Source: Bimuria novae-zelandiae CBS 107.79
Lineage: Eukaryota; Ascomycota; Dothideomycetes; Pleosporales; Didymosphaeriaceae
Direction of reading: 5' to 3'
NCBI GenBank assembly: GCA_010015655.1
Contig: ML976708.1
Coordinates: forward strand, 95,659-159,658
Length of the DNA: 64,000 nt
Below the pieces are notes generated by a model. It worked only from the letters and a program-made list of their open reading frames with translations, had not been told where the DNA came from and searched no databases. Positions within the stretch are counted from its first letter, which is position 1, and each line of letters starts with the position of its first letter. The position numbers and the translations under genes are program-made. Positions 9,054 to 21,297 of this stretch are shown in pieces.

Positions 9054-10178
9054 GCACGCGGATCCCCATTCCCACGGCCTGGTAAAAGGCCCTGGTAAAG
9101 GCCTGGAGCTCCCATTGTCACCTGCGATTCGTCCTCGTGGGCCGGTTGGTAGCGCAGGTGACCCTGTCTTTTACCTTCTCCCGGGTCGAGCTTCACCGTG
9201 CGACCGCACGAAGCTACCGCGAAGGTGCTAGCTTGTATTTCCCCCGCATGGGGAAGCAAAGCAGCGGCTCAGGAACCCCGGATGTATGACGCCCCCGGAG
9301 CGGACGCATCGCCGTATATGGCCTGTTCCTTTTCCTCTACCTCGCCCGTCGAATCCATTATCTAACCTTGTTTTGTGCGACCATCCTCTCGGAGTTGGGC
9401 GTATGATTCTGTAGCATGCTCAACACTCTCCTCCCAGAGCTCGAGCTCGATCTCAGGCTCCAAGCTCTCCGTGCCACAGCATGCAAGCAGGTCGCGCAAA
9501 ACGCATCGGGCACCGCAACCGTCTACCCGCCGATTGGAGGATTTATCTTACACCTGCAGCGTGATGACAGCGACGAGCAGGGTCGGTTGATTGCAAAGGT
9601 GGAGACGGGCGCCGGTTAGGGCTGATTGCGGCTCGTGCGCCGAACCGCTGCGGTGGAGCTTGTTTTTTGCGGAGGAGATGCGCCATGGGGAAAGCTTGGA
9701 TGTAGCGCAGGTGGAATGTACTAATACCGGTGCTGAGAGAAGAAATTTTCCAAGAGCAGAACCGATGTTTACTGTATACAACTATCCAGCTATATTCCAT
9801 ACCCTATATACACCCATTTGCTTTCATCGCTGTCGATGCAAGCCCGATGATGAAAACCGCATGAAACTTTTGAATCTTAGCCAGTCGCCATCAATGGTAC
9901 ATATTCCAAAGTACCATGCCTTCATGACAGTTCCGGGCATCTATATCCCACAAACACCAAATGGACGCCATAAAATGACCCTCTAACGAGGATAGTCGCA
10001 ATGAATGTTGCCATTGCGAGCTGTCCCCAATGCACACCCAAACAAATTGTTCATACTTTGTCATGACCAGACATGGCAAGAGCAACTGGGAAGCACCGTA
10101 TCGCCAAAAATAGCGTGATTCCTGCGATCATTGTACTCATTTCCCATGTGGTATCACTTGGCGACAAGTTCTTGTGCA
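9054..10178. other. Intergenic, no gene supported
   Basis: The left part is GC-rich promoter sequence of the epimerase-like gene. A plus-strand ATG frame at 9416-9619 (67 codons) has no recognisable similarity. The right part is the 3' flank of the zinc-finger gene. Nothing else seen. Confidence 0.3.
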
Positions 10179-12484
10179 CTAGGGTAGTGCTTTGACTTTC
10201 TTCCGCTCAGGGCTTGGAGAGGACGATTTCTTCTGCTTCGGCTCATTCTTGGATGCAGCCGACTTCTTTTTTATTGCGCGTTGTCGCTTCTTATTGACCG
10301 ACTTCCCCGTATCCGGGCTAGTATATTCTTCATCCTGGGACACCTGAGGAGGGCTAGCGCGGCCAACATGAGCAAAGATCGTGGGTCAGGCTCGGGAGGG
10401 TTTGATATGATTCGCTTTGTATAATACCCAGGCCGTCAGGAGGCGACTGTGTTTGACTGTAGATGTTCGTTCCGGTAACAGTACTTCCGAACCCGGTTGA
10501 AGTCATCCAAGGCGGTAGTAGTCTGTGATCGCGTTCGGCCGCGGCAGCTTGAGCATCGAGATGTGCTACCACGGAATCGTTTCGGCCGCCTTTCGGCTTA
10601 GGTGCGTCAATTTTCTCCGTATATGAGGCGGCAGAAACCAAAGTGTTGAGGCCATGAGCTGATGCATGACCATGTTGAGCTCTAGGAGCTTTGGGCGTCA
10701 TGATTGCGAGAGGGGATTTGAGTTCGGAATTCATTGGCATAAGTCGGGCGCCTTCGGTTGCAGAGCGTTTGAGCTTCTTTGTAGAATCGTCTTTGCAGCT
10801 AGGGTGATCGTTCCTATCGGTGTCAGAAATGAAGGGCTAGTGAATTGCAGCAGGCCCTTCCTACTGATGTTATACTTACCAAGCAACATCTGGCTTGTCG
10901 TTCTTAGCCCAACAGCCCCTGGTTGTCTCAAGATCTCCCGACTTGGGACCCCAATGATGTTTCTTGACTGCACTCCTGCTGATGAAACCCTTGCCGCAGA
11001 TAGCGTGGATAAATGGCCCGGGCCTACTCATAGAGGAAGTCCTGGATTGCTTCTTCTCACTTTGTTCTGAGCATCCCAAGGTATACTGGCCCACGTTGCT
11101 GAGACCCGCGCCTTCGAGTGACCCACCTTTCACGGTGGTTTGTTCATGTTGCGCGATTAGCATGGGTTCGGCTTGTTGGCCCTTGTATGATGTGTCCTGG
11201 GACAGCGACGACCTCCCAAAAAATCCCGTTGTAGGTGTTCCAATTAGAGAGGGTAAAGTATTTGAGCTCAGCTGCCCTGCAACTAGCTGCGGAGTGGGTT
11301 GCTCTTGCGCACCGAAAGTAAAGTGGGGGGGATGGCGTTCAGAGATCATATGATCCTGCTCGTACTGCCATCGTGAGTCAACATTGATTCCGTTCTGCCA
11401 ATCTTGGTCATGTAGACGTTGTTGATGGAACCGCTCAGGAACGAGCGCGGTAGAAGACTGCGACTCCACATTATTGGCAAGGCCAGTGTATGATTGGAAA
11501 TCTGAGTTTATCCTCGAACCTTGGTAGGCAGAAATCGAGGGCATTGCGTTTAGATTTCTGTTCCAAGAGCCTGTTGTATAGTATGGTGGCGGAAGGCTAG
11601 CGTGTGACATCAGAGGAGCTGGAGATGAAAGACCATTTCGTATGAAAGGATTGGGACTCCAGTCCAAGTGTGCGCTCTGAAAGGATGGTGGGGATTGGTC
11701 TTGTTGGCCGCCATACGCTGAATAGGTTCCAAGACCTGCTGCGTAGGCGCTGTATTGCCCATCCCGGGGTAACACGCTCCCAGGTTGCATCGACGACGAT
11801 TGAAAACCGGCAGGATTGATCGCTAGATGGGACATGGTTTGATCACCACCCAGCGTATGGAATAATGATGGCAGTTGAATGAGTTGCGGCTCATGGGGAG
11901 GTTGCAAGAAGGCCGGTGCGGATGGAGTAACAGTAGGCGGCAAGGTAGGAGGATTGATGGGCTGAGACCAATCTCCCGGTTCCCAATCTGCGTCATCGTG
12001 ATTCAGGATGTTGAATAAACCCTGCTGGAGCTCGAAGTTGTCGCTGAATACCTGGGTCATGACGTGATGGGCTCCCTTCTTGCTCAGGATACCTTGTTGG
12101 AATTCGAGCAGCGCACGACTGGTTTCCTCCCACTCCCTCGATTGCGTACCAAAGGCTTTCTGTAGAGCATTAGCAGCTTTCCGAGTAGTGTCAAAGAGGA
12201 TAAATATACTTGTGCCTTGAGTAGCAATCCGAAACACAGCTCGTCGATGCTTCCAGGTGTGCGGTCGTGCCTGCCATGCTTAGAGTCATCGGTCTGTGTG
12301 GCCGGGGTGTGCCGAGGCGGCGGCGCGTTTGATCTCGGCGAAACAGGGACGGAGATGGTGGTATTGAGAGGTGTGTGGGGCGAGCTGGAATGATTCAGAT
12401 CAATGTCCGTAAATGCCACCGCAAAAGCAAGTGAATGTGCTGCAAGCCCTACCTGTGTCCATTGGTGACCCCGGCTGAGTCCAT
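10179..12484 (-). CDS. Putative nuclear protein with C2H2-like zinc-finger motif
   Basis: Exons 12484-12453, 12384-12210, 12159-10880 and 10813 onward join in phase; the 50-bp second intron has a GCTAAT branch site. The N-terminus is Ser/Pro/Thr-rich, then a helical stretch (REWEETSRALLEFQQGILSKKGAHHVMTQVF), a long Gln/Pro/Ser-rich disordered region, and a fungal finger-like motif spanning the third intron (ICGKGFISRSAVKKHHWG, RGCWAKNDKPDV, then NDHPSC). After it come many Lys/Pro residues. The fourth exon can stop at 10354, but a Lys-rich frame further on (KKRQRAIKKKSAASK, ending KKVKALP at 10179) looks coding; one possible splice is from about 10431 to an AG near 10327. Likely DNA binding; role unknown. 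The 3' end is uncertain. Confidence 0.65.
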
Positions 12485-12899
12485 GGCGATCACGTAGCCA
12501 CTATCACACCTGTTGTAATTGACGTGCACAGATTGACGCGACTGCAAATCTCAATTGCAAGGTGGGAGTGAGTAATGATTGGGATGGCCGTGTGCTTTAT
12601 AGCCGTTCTTGGCAGGTGCTCGCGACGCCACAGGTGAAAAGAAAGCACGTGAGCCGAGCCTCGCCCTCTTTTTGCCCATTGGGGAAGCGTAAGGCAGCCG
12701 ACCTGGCCGAAATCGCTCGTCAAACGAACAGAGAGAATTGCATAGCTATGCGTAGACAGGTCGCCGCGTTTGTTGTTACACGGTAGGAGAGCCGGATGGT
12801 CGCACTACAACGGCAAGAGCGCGGCGTAGCCATGCCCTGACCACAAGACGACCTGCTCTCATCACGGTGGCAGACACAGTCCTTCTTTTTGAAGCAACT
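12485..12899. other. Intergenic: promoter of zinc-finger gene, 3' flank of deaminase
   Basis: Apart from the TATA-like box, no coding or structural signal is seen. Confidence 0.35.
12596..12601 (-). promoter_or_regulatory. TATA-like box of the zinc-finger gene
   Basis: TATAAA on the minus strand about 112 nt upstream of the ATG at 12484. Confidence 0.35.
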
Positions 12900-14494
12900 T
12901 TACAGGTTTCCGCCAACCCACCTTCCTCGCCGTATAGTAGCTCTTTTGGAGCCAGCATCATACACAACTTCTGGTATGGTCTTTCGACACCGCCAGTCTC
13001 CTCCGCTGTCAAAGAGTACAAAATCTGCGAGTTCTCCGACCTCTAACCCCAGAGATGTGGGTTCGCATCCGATTGCAGTCTTTGCTCTCGACGAGACGGC
13101 TTCCTGCATCATGGCGTCAGCTGCGTTTCCGGAGCGGGGCGACGACAAACGGTGGGCAGTCACATATGGCATGATTGGTATGGGGTAAACGCGCAGCATA
13201 GAACGAAAGTGAAATACTAGCTGTTTCGTGATGGCCACAATGTGCGGGTGTCTGCTCGTACTTTGTAGGCGGAAGGGAAGTTGACGGCTTACATATAGTA
13301 TCTCCGTTTGCTGCTTAGTGCCAGCTTGGTAGATCCCGACTCCGAGGCTCGCAATGCTGAGCGGATCGCAGTTACCGTGCGGCGTAAACGCATTGCTGGG
13401 AGTATTAGCCTGCTGTTGTGCTACTTTGTAACAATATGGACTACATACCCGACGTTGTTGATGGCGATCGCCGCGTCGAGACCGTGGCGCTGGATCATGG
13501 CAACGACTGGAAGCGTGCCGCGCACATTCTCAGGAGTTCTCATCATGAAGAGATCGGATGTAGGTAGACCCACGAATGATATAGGAAGATTGGCGATGGA
13601 TTGTTTGAGTGATGCCCACTCCTGATCGTTAAACCTGGTGAGACGCGTGCAGTGGCCTAGTGTGATCTTTTTGCCCTTGTTCTCGACCCATTGGTATCCT
13701 TCAAATATGTCCAATGCTGTCCAAACCAGAGGCTCCTTGTGCTCCTCCAAAAAATAGTCCAGGTGGAGATCGAGATGTTTCCCATGTTTTAGAGACAACG
13801 ACGTCATCCAGTGTACGTTTGCTATTTGCTTTGTTAGATCTTCTTCAACGTACGGAGTGCTTCCGAGAGCCTCAATATCATCCATGGAAGCGGCAAGTCC
13901 CATCAGTTTCCGCACCTCTGCTCCGCCATCCTCTCCGGAGAACAGAGGCAGCTGTGCGAAGGCGCAAAGTTGGATTTCGCAGCGATCCTGGTATTCTGCT
14001 TTCAGCTTCAAGCCAGCGGTGATGCATTTGAACTGTACACCTCCGTCTACTTCCACAAATGCCCTCATCGTTGTGACTCCATACGAGATGCTTTCTTCAA
14101 TCAGCGTGCGGCCTCGCCTGAGTAGATCGTCTTGATCAAACCGAGCTTTCGCCTTACCCGTCAGCTCCATAGCCTCTTGGAAGTCACCGTTCTCGATTTG
14201 CAGGTCACTGTATTTCAGATCTTGTAGGAGGAAGCATTTGTCTAGGTGAACGTGCGCGTGACACAGTGATGGCGCCAGAAGACGGTTTACTACATTCAAC
14301 GTGCCACTCTGCATGATGTCTGCGGCTTGTCCGCTGTCTTGATGGGGGTTGTGCGGATCAAGGGAGGAGATCCTGCCATCTGTGATGGACACATCCCAGA
14401 GCGATGACGAGGGCTTTCCAGGGAGACGTACTCCGGCAATCTTGTCCAGATGTCCCGAAAGACACGGGAGAGCAGGTGGCATCTCCTGATTCAT
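12900..14494 (-). CDS. Cytosine deaminase-type amidohydrolase
   Basis: Three exons (14494-13449, 13395-13293, 13103-12900) join in phase to 450 residues; the introns are 53 and 189 bp, the first with a GCTAATAC branch site. Amidohydrolase metal-site motifs are visible: HAHVHLDK at 79-86, LDLHLDYFLEE, ITLGHCTRL and the split NNVG/NAFTPHGNCDPLSIASLGVG loop with its catalytic Asp. The C-terminus SSRAKTAIG and GELADFVLFDS is the usual second beta-sandwich. The family hydrolyses amino groups or rings of nucleobase-like or related heterocycles in the cytosol; the exact substrate is not inferable. It is divergent from the SWIB gene across 442 bp. The second intron is long, so a small exon could be missed there. 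Confidence 0.85.
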
Positions 14495-14936
14495 GTTTTT
14501 ACGACGGTTGGTCCACGACTGGTAGGATCTTTTAAGACGAGTGTCAAGGAGATGGGGTTTGATGGAACGATGATGCTAACAAAAGGGAAGGTGCCTTCAT
14601 TCACGTTGAGAGGTCGTCGCGTACAGCCCAGGATCATTAGATGAGGAAGCGGTGAATGGCCGCACGCACTGGTCTCGCACTGATGGCCACGGCAACCACC
14701 CGCGTCTGTCGCTTCGCGCCTCTGGACCGAGTCAGAGGTCCAGAGATGACAGGGAGGAGATGTTGCACGCTGGTCGCGGGGTAGCAACCGGGTTCTGATT
14801 CGCCAGCACATCCTCCCATCAGCTGCTAGGGACGACGCGTCGCACGTCCCTACATGTAAACTTCGCATCTCCTTCACCAGCGCGCGCATCGCGACTTCGT
14901 TGCCATTCCATCGCGACTTCCATTACACGAGCAGCC
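14495..14936. promoter_or_regulatory. Shared divergent promoter region (deaminase / SWIB gene)
   Basis: 442 bp between two divergent start codons. No clear TATA box; no other gene seen. Confidence 0.4.
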
Positions 14937-16582
14937 ATGCAGCCGCAGTACGGGCGGAATTACCCGGTTGCTGCCCAAGCGGCACACCACGCTCCGCCCA
15001 CACGGCGAGGGCCCGGTACGTACCTTCCGCGCGCACACACACCCCGTCAACCGGAAGAAGGAAGCTGCAAACGTGCCCTGCGCCCAACATGATCAGAAAG
15101 GCTGACCTGGAGCACATGTTCCGCCAACCAGCCCCTATAGCGCACCCGAATCAGTACGCGCAGCCGCCGCCGCCGCACCACACCAGCTCGCATATGATGC
15201 AGGCGCAAAAGGATGAGCAGAAGCGGCGCGACGACCTGCGCCGGAAAGCCAAGCACCCGACCAACAAAAACATACCCGAGGGCATCGAAGAGCTCTGCAT
15301 CGGCGATGGTGTGGCCCGCTACAAGGAGCTGCGCGAGGTCGAGCGCACGCTGGACGCTACCATGATGCGCAAAAAGCTCGAGGCCTCCGACTCCGTGTTC
15401 CATTCGCGCAGCGGCCGCACCGCCACCATGCGCATATGGATCTCGAACACCGCCGAGAACCAGCCGTGGCAGAGCAGCGGCATGGACGCCGACACCTTCG
15501 ACTTTGACAACGACACGAATGCCTCCTACCGCGTCAAGATCCAGGGCCGCCTGCTCGACGAGGGCAGCGACGAGGGGCTCGAAGAGGAGGAAGACGAGAA
15601 GGATCCGGATGCCATGCAAGAAGACACCGCAGAGGGCGACAAGCAGGCAGATGCCGCGCAAAAACCGAAGCCGTTCTCACAGTTCTTCACCTCCATCACC
15701 ATCGATTACGACCGCGCCAAGAGCCTGCAACCCGACAACTTCACGCAGATCGAATGGAAGCGACCCGAGGGCGCGCAACCTCAGGACAACCCGTTCAGCC
15801 AGCTTGAGTTTGAGCGCAAGGGCGACGAGAACATGAACATCACCATCAACCTGCAGCGATATCAGAATCCCGAGATCTTCCGCCTGAGTAAGCCGATGGC
15901 GGAGCTCCTGGATACGGACGAGGAAGACCGCGCCGGTGTGCTGATGGGCGTCTGGGAATACGCGCGATCACAGAACCTCCAGCAGGACGACGACGAGCGC
16001 AAATTCGCCTGTGACGCCAAGCTCAAAGCTATCTTCAACGGCGCCGATTCCTTCTACTTCCCCAGCCTCCCGCAGCTCATCAAGCCGCACCTCACTACCC
16101 TCCCCCCCATCCAGCTCCAGTACACCATCCGCGTGGACAAGGACTACATCGCACCGTCTCCCGAGTCTGGCAAGCAGCCCTCCGAGCCCACAATCTACGA
16201 CGTACAGGTTGCTCTCGATGACCCCCTCCAGCCGCTCCTCCACAGCATCCTCCGTTCCAAGCAGAGTGCGGAGACGCTCAAGCAGATCCAGAGCATCGAC
16301 GAGCAAATCGTGCTTCTCGTGAGCGCAATCGGCCGGTCAAAAGCCAAGCACGCTTTCTTCACCAGCATGGCGACGGACCCCGTCGCTTTCGTGAAACGCT
16401 GGTTCTCCTCGCAAAAGCGCGATTTGGAAGTCATCATGGGCGACGCTGCACGTGGCGGCGGCGAGGATGCATCGGGCGAGGAGTGGAGACGCGGAGGTGC
16501 GGATAGCGTGTGGGGCACTGAGACGGCGAGGGAGAGTGTGGCGCTGTGGTTGGCGCGCCAGAGTATTCCGAAGGCGCATTAG
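14937..16582 (+). CDS. ssr3: SWIB-domain subunit of SWI/SNF-RSC remodelling complexes (Snf12/Rsc6/BAF60 family)
   Basis: ATG 14937 begins MQPQYGRNYPVAAQAAHH, a start typical of this family. A 77-bp intron (15020-15096) then joins in phase to the main exon, giving 522 residues. Conserved blocks are PEGIEELCIGDGVARYKELREVERTLDATMMRKKLE, MRIWISNTAENQPWQ, and the SWIB domain at about 285-365 (PEIFRLSKPMAELLDTDEEDRAGVLMGVWEYARSQNLQ then KLKAIF). The family scaffolds ATP-dependent nucleosome remodellers in the nucleus. An acidic stretch (DEGLEEEEDEKDP) sits before the SWIB domain. If the first intron is wrong, translation would start at the internal ATG near 15089. Family assignment is secure; the choice between SWI/SNF and RSC is not. 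Confidence 0.85.
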
Positions 16583-18093
16583 GGAGCTGCTGTGAAGAAG
16601 AAATGAGCGCTGCGTGTAGTGTAGTGTATTTGTAGGCGCGGATTGGAGTTTGGGTATGAGTTTTCATGAGGGTGCTGATGGGAGGAGTATGGGGGTTTCG
16701 ACGTTACTGATACCATTAGTGCGTATTTTGATAGCATGTAATTAAGAGAATATTGTTTGGATGACAGTCTGACAGTCTTTCTGTTTGAGTGATCTTGTCG
16801 CGCGTCCGGAGTGCGGCTCTAGAGAGTGAAGTCTCGGAAGACGCCTTGTGGTGCTTCTTGAAGTCTGACGTGTCTTTCGCTCTGGATATACACAGCGATG
16901 GGAACTCCTACGAGTGTCATGACTGAGGGATGTGTATATCAAGAATATTCCTTTGTCATTATCATTCTCCCAGCACCACTCGCTCGAGATGAACCATCTA
17001 CTGGGACAGTGAAAATGCTTCTGTTTTGAATGCTTTATGAAGATCTGCATCAAGTGTCAACGTGTGCCTGATAGTCCATCCGGATCGCGGAATAATTGGG
17101 CGTTGGGACATAGATTAAGAAGCCTCAGTCCCAGGAGTCTGAGTCGATCTTGTCGCAGCGCGAGGCACGATACCAAGGCGTTTCAAAGGCCGTAGGCGTT
17201 GCTCGCGGGACTCCAATCGTAAAGGTACAAGTTCAGCTAAGACAGCTCTCGTGCGTTGTTCCAGGATGGGCAATACAGTCTACTTTGTATCTGGGTGCTA
17301 GGAGTAGAGTGGGCGCGTAGGTGGTTGTGCTGGCATGAACAACATACAAAGGTGTAAGGAAGACACCAACTGAGTTCCATCACTGCGTCGACACTCCTGA
17401 AAGGACATCCAGACGTGGTTTTCATCACTGGAAGTAAGAAAGATATAGAGTAACGAAGCAGAAGGCCGCCCAACATCCCGCCTCCGCCCTCATCGCGCCC
17501 TTATTTCGCATTTGCGTATTGTTCTGGTGCGCCCTTCTGTTGCTGTGATTATCGTTGCGTTTCTCAATTGCTGTGTGTCGCATGATCTGTTCAGGTCGAT
17601 AACGACGATTAAAGACACCCTGGCCCCGAAGCAGAAGAGTGAGTGGTGTCTTTTGCATCGAGTCCCGATGCACGCTCAAAAGATGTCGTGGATGGTACTA
17701 TGCAGCGGTATCAGGAGACAATATGCAGAAAGTAGGTAGTGATCAACCAAGTACAAAAGTAGAGACAAAAAGCGTGTTGCCCGGGAGAACTATGCAGCGG
17801 TATATAAGAGCCAATGACGGCCAAATCGCTCGTTTGCTTGTTATGGTTCCTTCATAAATGCAAATATTAATACATGCGCCATATTGGGTTGGACGTCTTA
17901 AATCAGAATCAACATGTATAAAAACTGCAATAGGATGCGAATAGGAGAGCTCTGGATCTGTGTTTTTGGCACGACGTTCATTCTCTAGTTTCGTTCTCTG
18001 AAACTTCAACGAAGCCCTTCTCCTTCATCTCGATGTAGTACTTGAAATCACGCCGTCACGCCTCTACTGAAGGAAATGGTGGTGGGTCGTATG
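16583..18093. other. Long intergenic stretch with decayed coding trace at its right end
   Basis: No gene or RNA recognised in most of it. A 14-nt word CTATGCAGCGGTAT occurs twice (about 17699 and 17790). At about 17990-18120 the minus strand continues the F-box-like gene in another frame (see that gene), so its original 3' end probably lies here. Confidence 0.35.
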
Positions 18094-19683
18094 TTATCTC
18101 CCAAGTCCTGTCGGGGAAAACGGATAGTAAGTGTTTATTTCCTCGTAGTGCTCCCAAGGATTTGGCTCGTCCCGGCCGTCGTCCTTAGGGTCAAATTTGA
18201 AATGTATCCTTTCCAATGCAGATTCAAGCCGTTGGACTTGGTTTGTGAATTGGAACAGCCAGTTGGTCCCACTTGGGCCGAAATCTCGCCATTTCGCAGA
18301 CTCTCCGATGTCCGCGAAACGGCTTTCAAATGGATGGAAATCCAAGGCCAGCTGCTTCAGGCGTGGGCCGAGCACTTTGACGTCGTCCGGTTCCCAAGAC
18401 AGCGGCCGTCGCCAAATAGATAGGCTGTGACTCGCGAGGTTCGGAAAGCGTGTCGCATCAAAGGTATCTTGGGTACCATCCATTGGACCCCTGATGTCGA
18501 CGGTGGTCAGGGTAGAGCGATGACACAAGAGCGCATTTCCAAACCAAGCTGGTTGTGGTAGCTCAAAGTCGGTAACGCGGATACGCCCAAGGTTCGTAGA
18601 TGAGTGTATGAGAGACGTCAATGCCTCATCTGAGAGGCTGCACACGTACATGGAGCGTGAGCTGAATGAGGCGCTCGCGTTTGGCTGTTTATGTCACAGT
18701 AGCTGACATTCCAGACGGAGTACAATTGAGGTTACATACATCAGGAGATAGGACCTCATCGTCGTCTTCAATTTCGGTCAGATCCAATTGTTTGATTGCG
18801 CTCCGTTCCAAAGTGTCGAAACCCCCCCGGAGGAGAACGCATGGTTGGGTCATAGCAATACCGGTGTCGAGGTGACAGTGCTCCAGTTTCTTCATGCTTT
18901 CGCAAGCAGAACGGACAAGCGCAAAAGTGCCCCCGCTGATGTGGTCAGCTAGTCCGTCCGTGAAAGTTCCACAACGCACTTTGGTCGACCATTTAATAAT
19001 GTCCTGGGCGACCGTAAACTCGAGCTTTTGGACAGGGCGATAGGAATCATCCTCAATACGCGCTGCATCTTCAATGACATCTTCTTCGACATTGCGCAGT
19101 TCACGAGGCGGTATTGTGGTACTTGCCACTACTACCAATGCGACGTGCATATTCAAAACCTTGACGTACTTGCGCAATGCAGGTTTTGACTGGAGCATAT
19201 AATGAAAAGCTATAGCTCGATCGGTGAGGGGAACAAAATAATTTATCGGTCCTAATTGAGGAGTGTGAAACATGTAGGGGAGCGCTATCCGATAGAAGCG
19301 CTTCGAGACGAGCGTCAGTGCCTTGATAGAAGGGATGCCTGGAACAAAATCACACTCTCTGCAGGCCTGTATGTCCGTATGACCACTGCGACAGTAGTGA
19401 CAGCGCCATCTTCTATGTTGACCAACATAATTTGAACAGAGTTTGATGTTTTTGGAGCTTTTTTCTCAAAAGCCACAAGCCTGACGATGGCATCGAGCAT
19501 TTCGTCTGGCAGGACGAATATATCGACCGCTTTTGGAGGTTTTGTGCACCATATCTTAGTAAAGGCCCATACATTAGGAATCCATACCAATAATAGGTCC
19601 ACCATGAAGGCTAATAATGCACAGGATGAAGAGAGGAGCTTACGCCTTCTCCTAACGGCAGGAGCGTTGAGTTCCGTAGACAT
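18094..19683 (-). CDS. F-box-like protein, probably a damaged gene
   Basis: From ATG 19683 (MSTELNAPAVRRRR) the frame leads to an F-box-like helix pair (IFVLPDEMLDAIVRLVAFEKK). After a poorly defined intron ending near 19372 it continues with IPSIKALTLVSKRFYRIALPYMF, the usual second half of fungal F-box domains. A long C-terminal part follows across an in-phase 55-bp intron (18739-18685). F-box proteins select targets for SCF ubiquitin ligases; the target is unknown. At about 18117 the frame ends soon at 18094. Shifting by one base reveals RTWEITYDPPPFPSVEA, a TGA, then RDFKYYIEMKEKGFVEVSENE to a stop near 17990. This suggests a frameshift plus a nonsense change, hence a truncated or dying gene. 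Confidence 0.55.
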
Positions 19684-21297
19684 TACAGCAACCATCCAAT
19701 CCTGGAATTCAGAGACTGTAGCAAATTTTGTAGTCGAATGCACAAATGCCGGTGGGCGATAAAACAAGTACGTGCGAAGTAGAGAGGAGAAGGAGAAGTC
19801 GCGTCCGGACGCGAGGAACGCTACCAGGTCGCGAAGCTAGCCACATCCGCACTAGCCTAGTCGGAACGGCTTCGATAAATTGATTGTGATGAATAAAATC
19901 ATCATGATTAGTACTATACTTAGTTGAGACTTATTTTCCTTGTGATCGAGAGCGAAACCGGGATGCATATAAGGCAACCAAAAAATGTCTTGATATAGAA
20001 TACACCTGCGCAACTCAATTCGATGAAATGGCCCGACACATCAGTTCATGGCCTGCCCACTCAGAACCATCAAAATCTCAGGAACAGACTAGTCTTAGCT
20101 TGTTATTGTTCTACTCCAGAATATGTGTACGTATGCTCAGGAGAAGATACTTGCGTGAGCTCCCATTCGTTAGTCTATATCAGCATAGAATCGCTTTGTC
20201 ACATCGTCCAAAGTAAGCTCTTGTGATGATTACCTACAAAGGTTTACTCGTTAACTAAGTCTGTACGTAAAATCTCGTCTTTTTGCGCAACCTCATTAAG
20301 CTTGAACATATTTAATGATGATTAGCTAAACATTGAATCTCCACAATCTCGATTGTGTGGAGGGTGTGCTGTGATGGCGTTTCAGTACAGATTGGAAAGG
20401 GTAGGCAAGGGACGTTTGGATGGTCTTCACTGTAAATTATTCAAGTTTTGCGGGCTATAGCAGAAAGGATTCTATCGCAGCGGATGGGAGTGTCTTCCCA
20501 TCCCGTGAAGAAGCAATGGAAATGCCCTGACTGAGGAACGGTTATGTAGGTACTTGATTATTGGGAGCTCTAGATAGAGCCGCCCTACGATTTATGACAA
20601 TTGTTGTTCAATGAGGAGTCCTGAGAGACCAAGACGTTGCAGTTCCGCCCACTCGTAATCCACTCCCCAACGACTTCAGAATTACCGGTGTTGACTCCAT
20701 ACCCCTTCCACAACTCCTAAAAGTAAGCAATGCCTTACCTCGGCCATGCCAACAGCAAAACTATCCAATTCCCACATGGATTCCCTACCATCTCGTCTCG
20801 TATATTCACAGTGTACCGTAAAACAGCGCATCCCGGTTCCCAAATGCAATCAGTCACCTATAATATCGGGCGCATCATTCTCATACCATAGATACTGCGA
20901 GTTCGACGGTTAGAATCGTCATCAAAAACCTGAACAGATCGTGCAACACACCAGCACCTTTGAGCTGTCCTTCGAGTCTTCGCAGTCCAGACTACACCAC
21001 CGCATCTCTACCTTCACCGAACTCCTCACATCACCACATCTCAATTGCACGAATCTGACGAAGAGCATATACCGCTCACTCAATTACGCCCTTGCTATGA
21101 TATGATACACGTACACCACATCGCACATGGGCGCCGTTTTGCTCATCCCGTCCCAACATACCCACAGCACAGAAGGCTGTGAAAAGTAAAGGAAAAAAAC
21201 CGTATTCTTACACGTACAGTGCAAACAAATGAAACCCGAGAACCGTGCCATGCCATGTCATCTCTCCACAATAACCTCACGTAATCATCTCAATTGC
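19684..21297. other. Long intergenic region, nothing recognised
   Basis: Moderately AT-rich without strong RIP bias. It holds the promoter of the F-box-like gene and the 3' flank of MLP1. No coding, tRNA or repeat structure seen. Confidence 0.35.

Noticed and set aside
9416..9619. 67-codon plus-strand ORF with ATG
   Set aside because: Plausible length but no similarity, no clear promoter and no splice context; cannot be told from chance in GC-rich DNA.
13060..13090. GGTTCGCATCC, another T-loop-like word
   Set aside because: It lies in the coding sequence of the deaminase's last exon and no cloverleaf forms around it.
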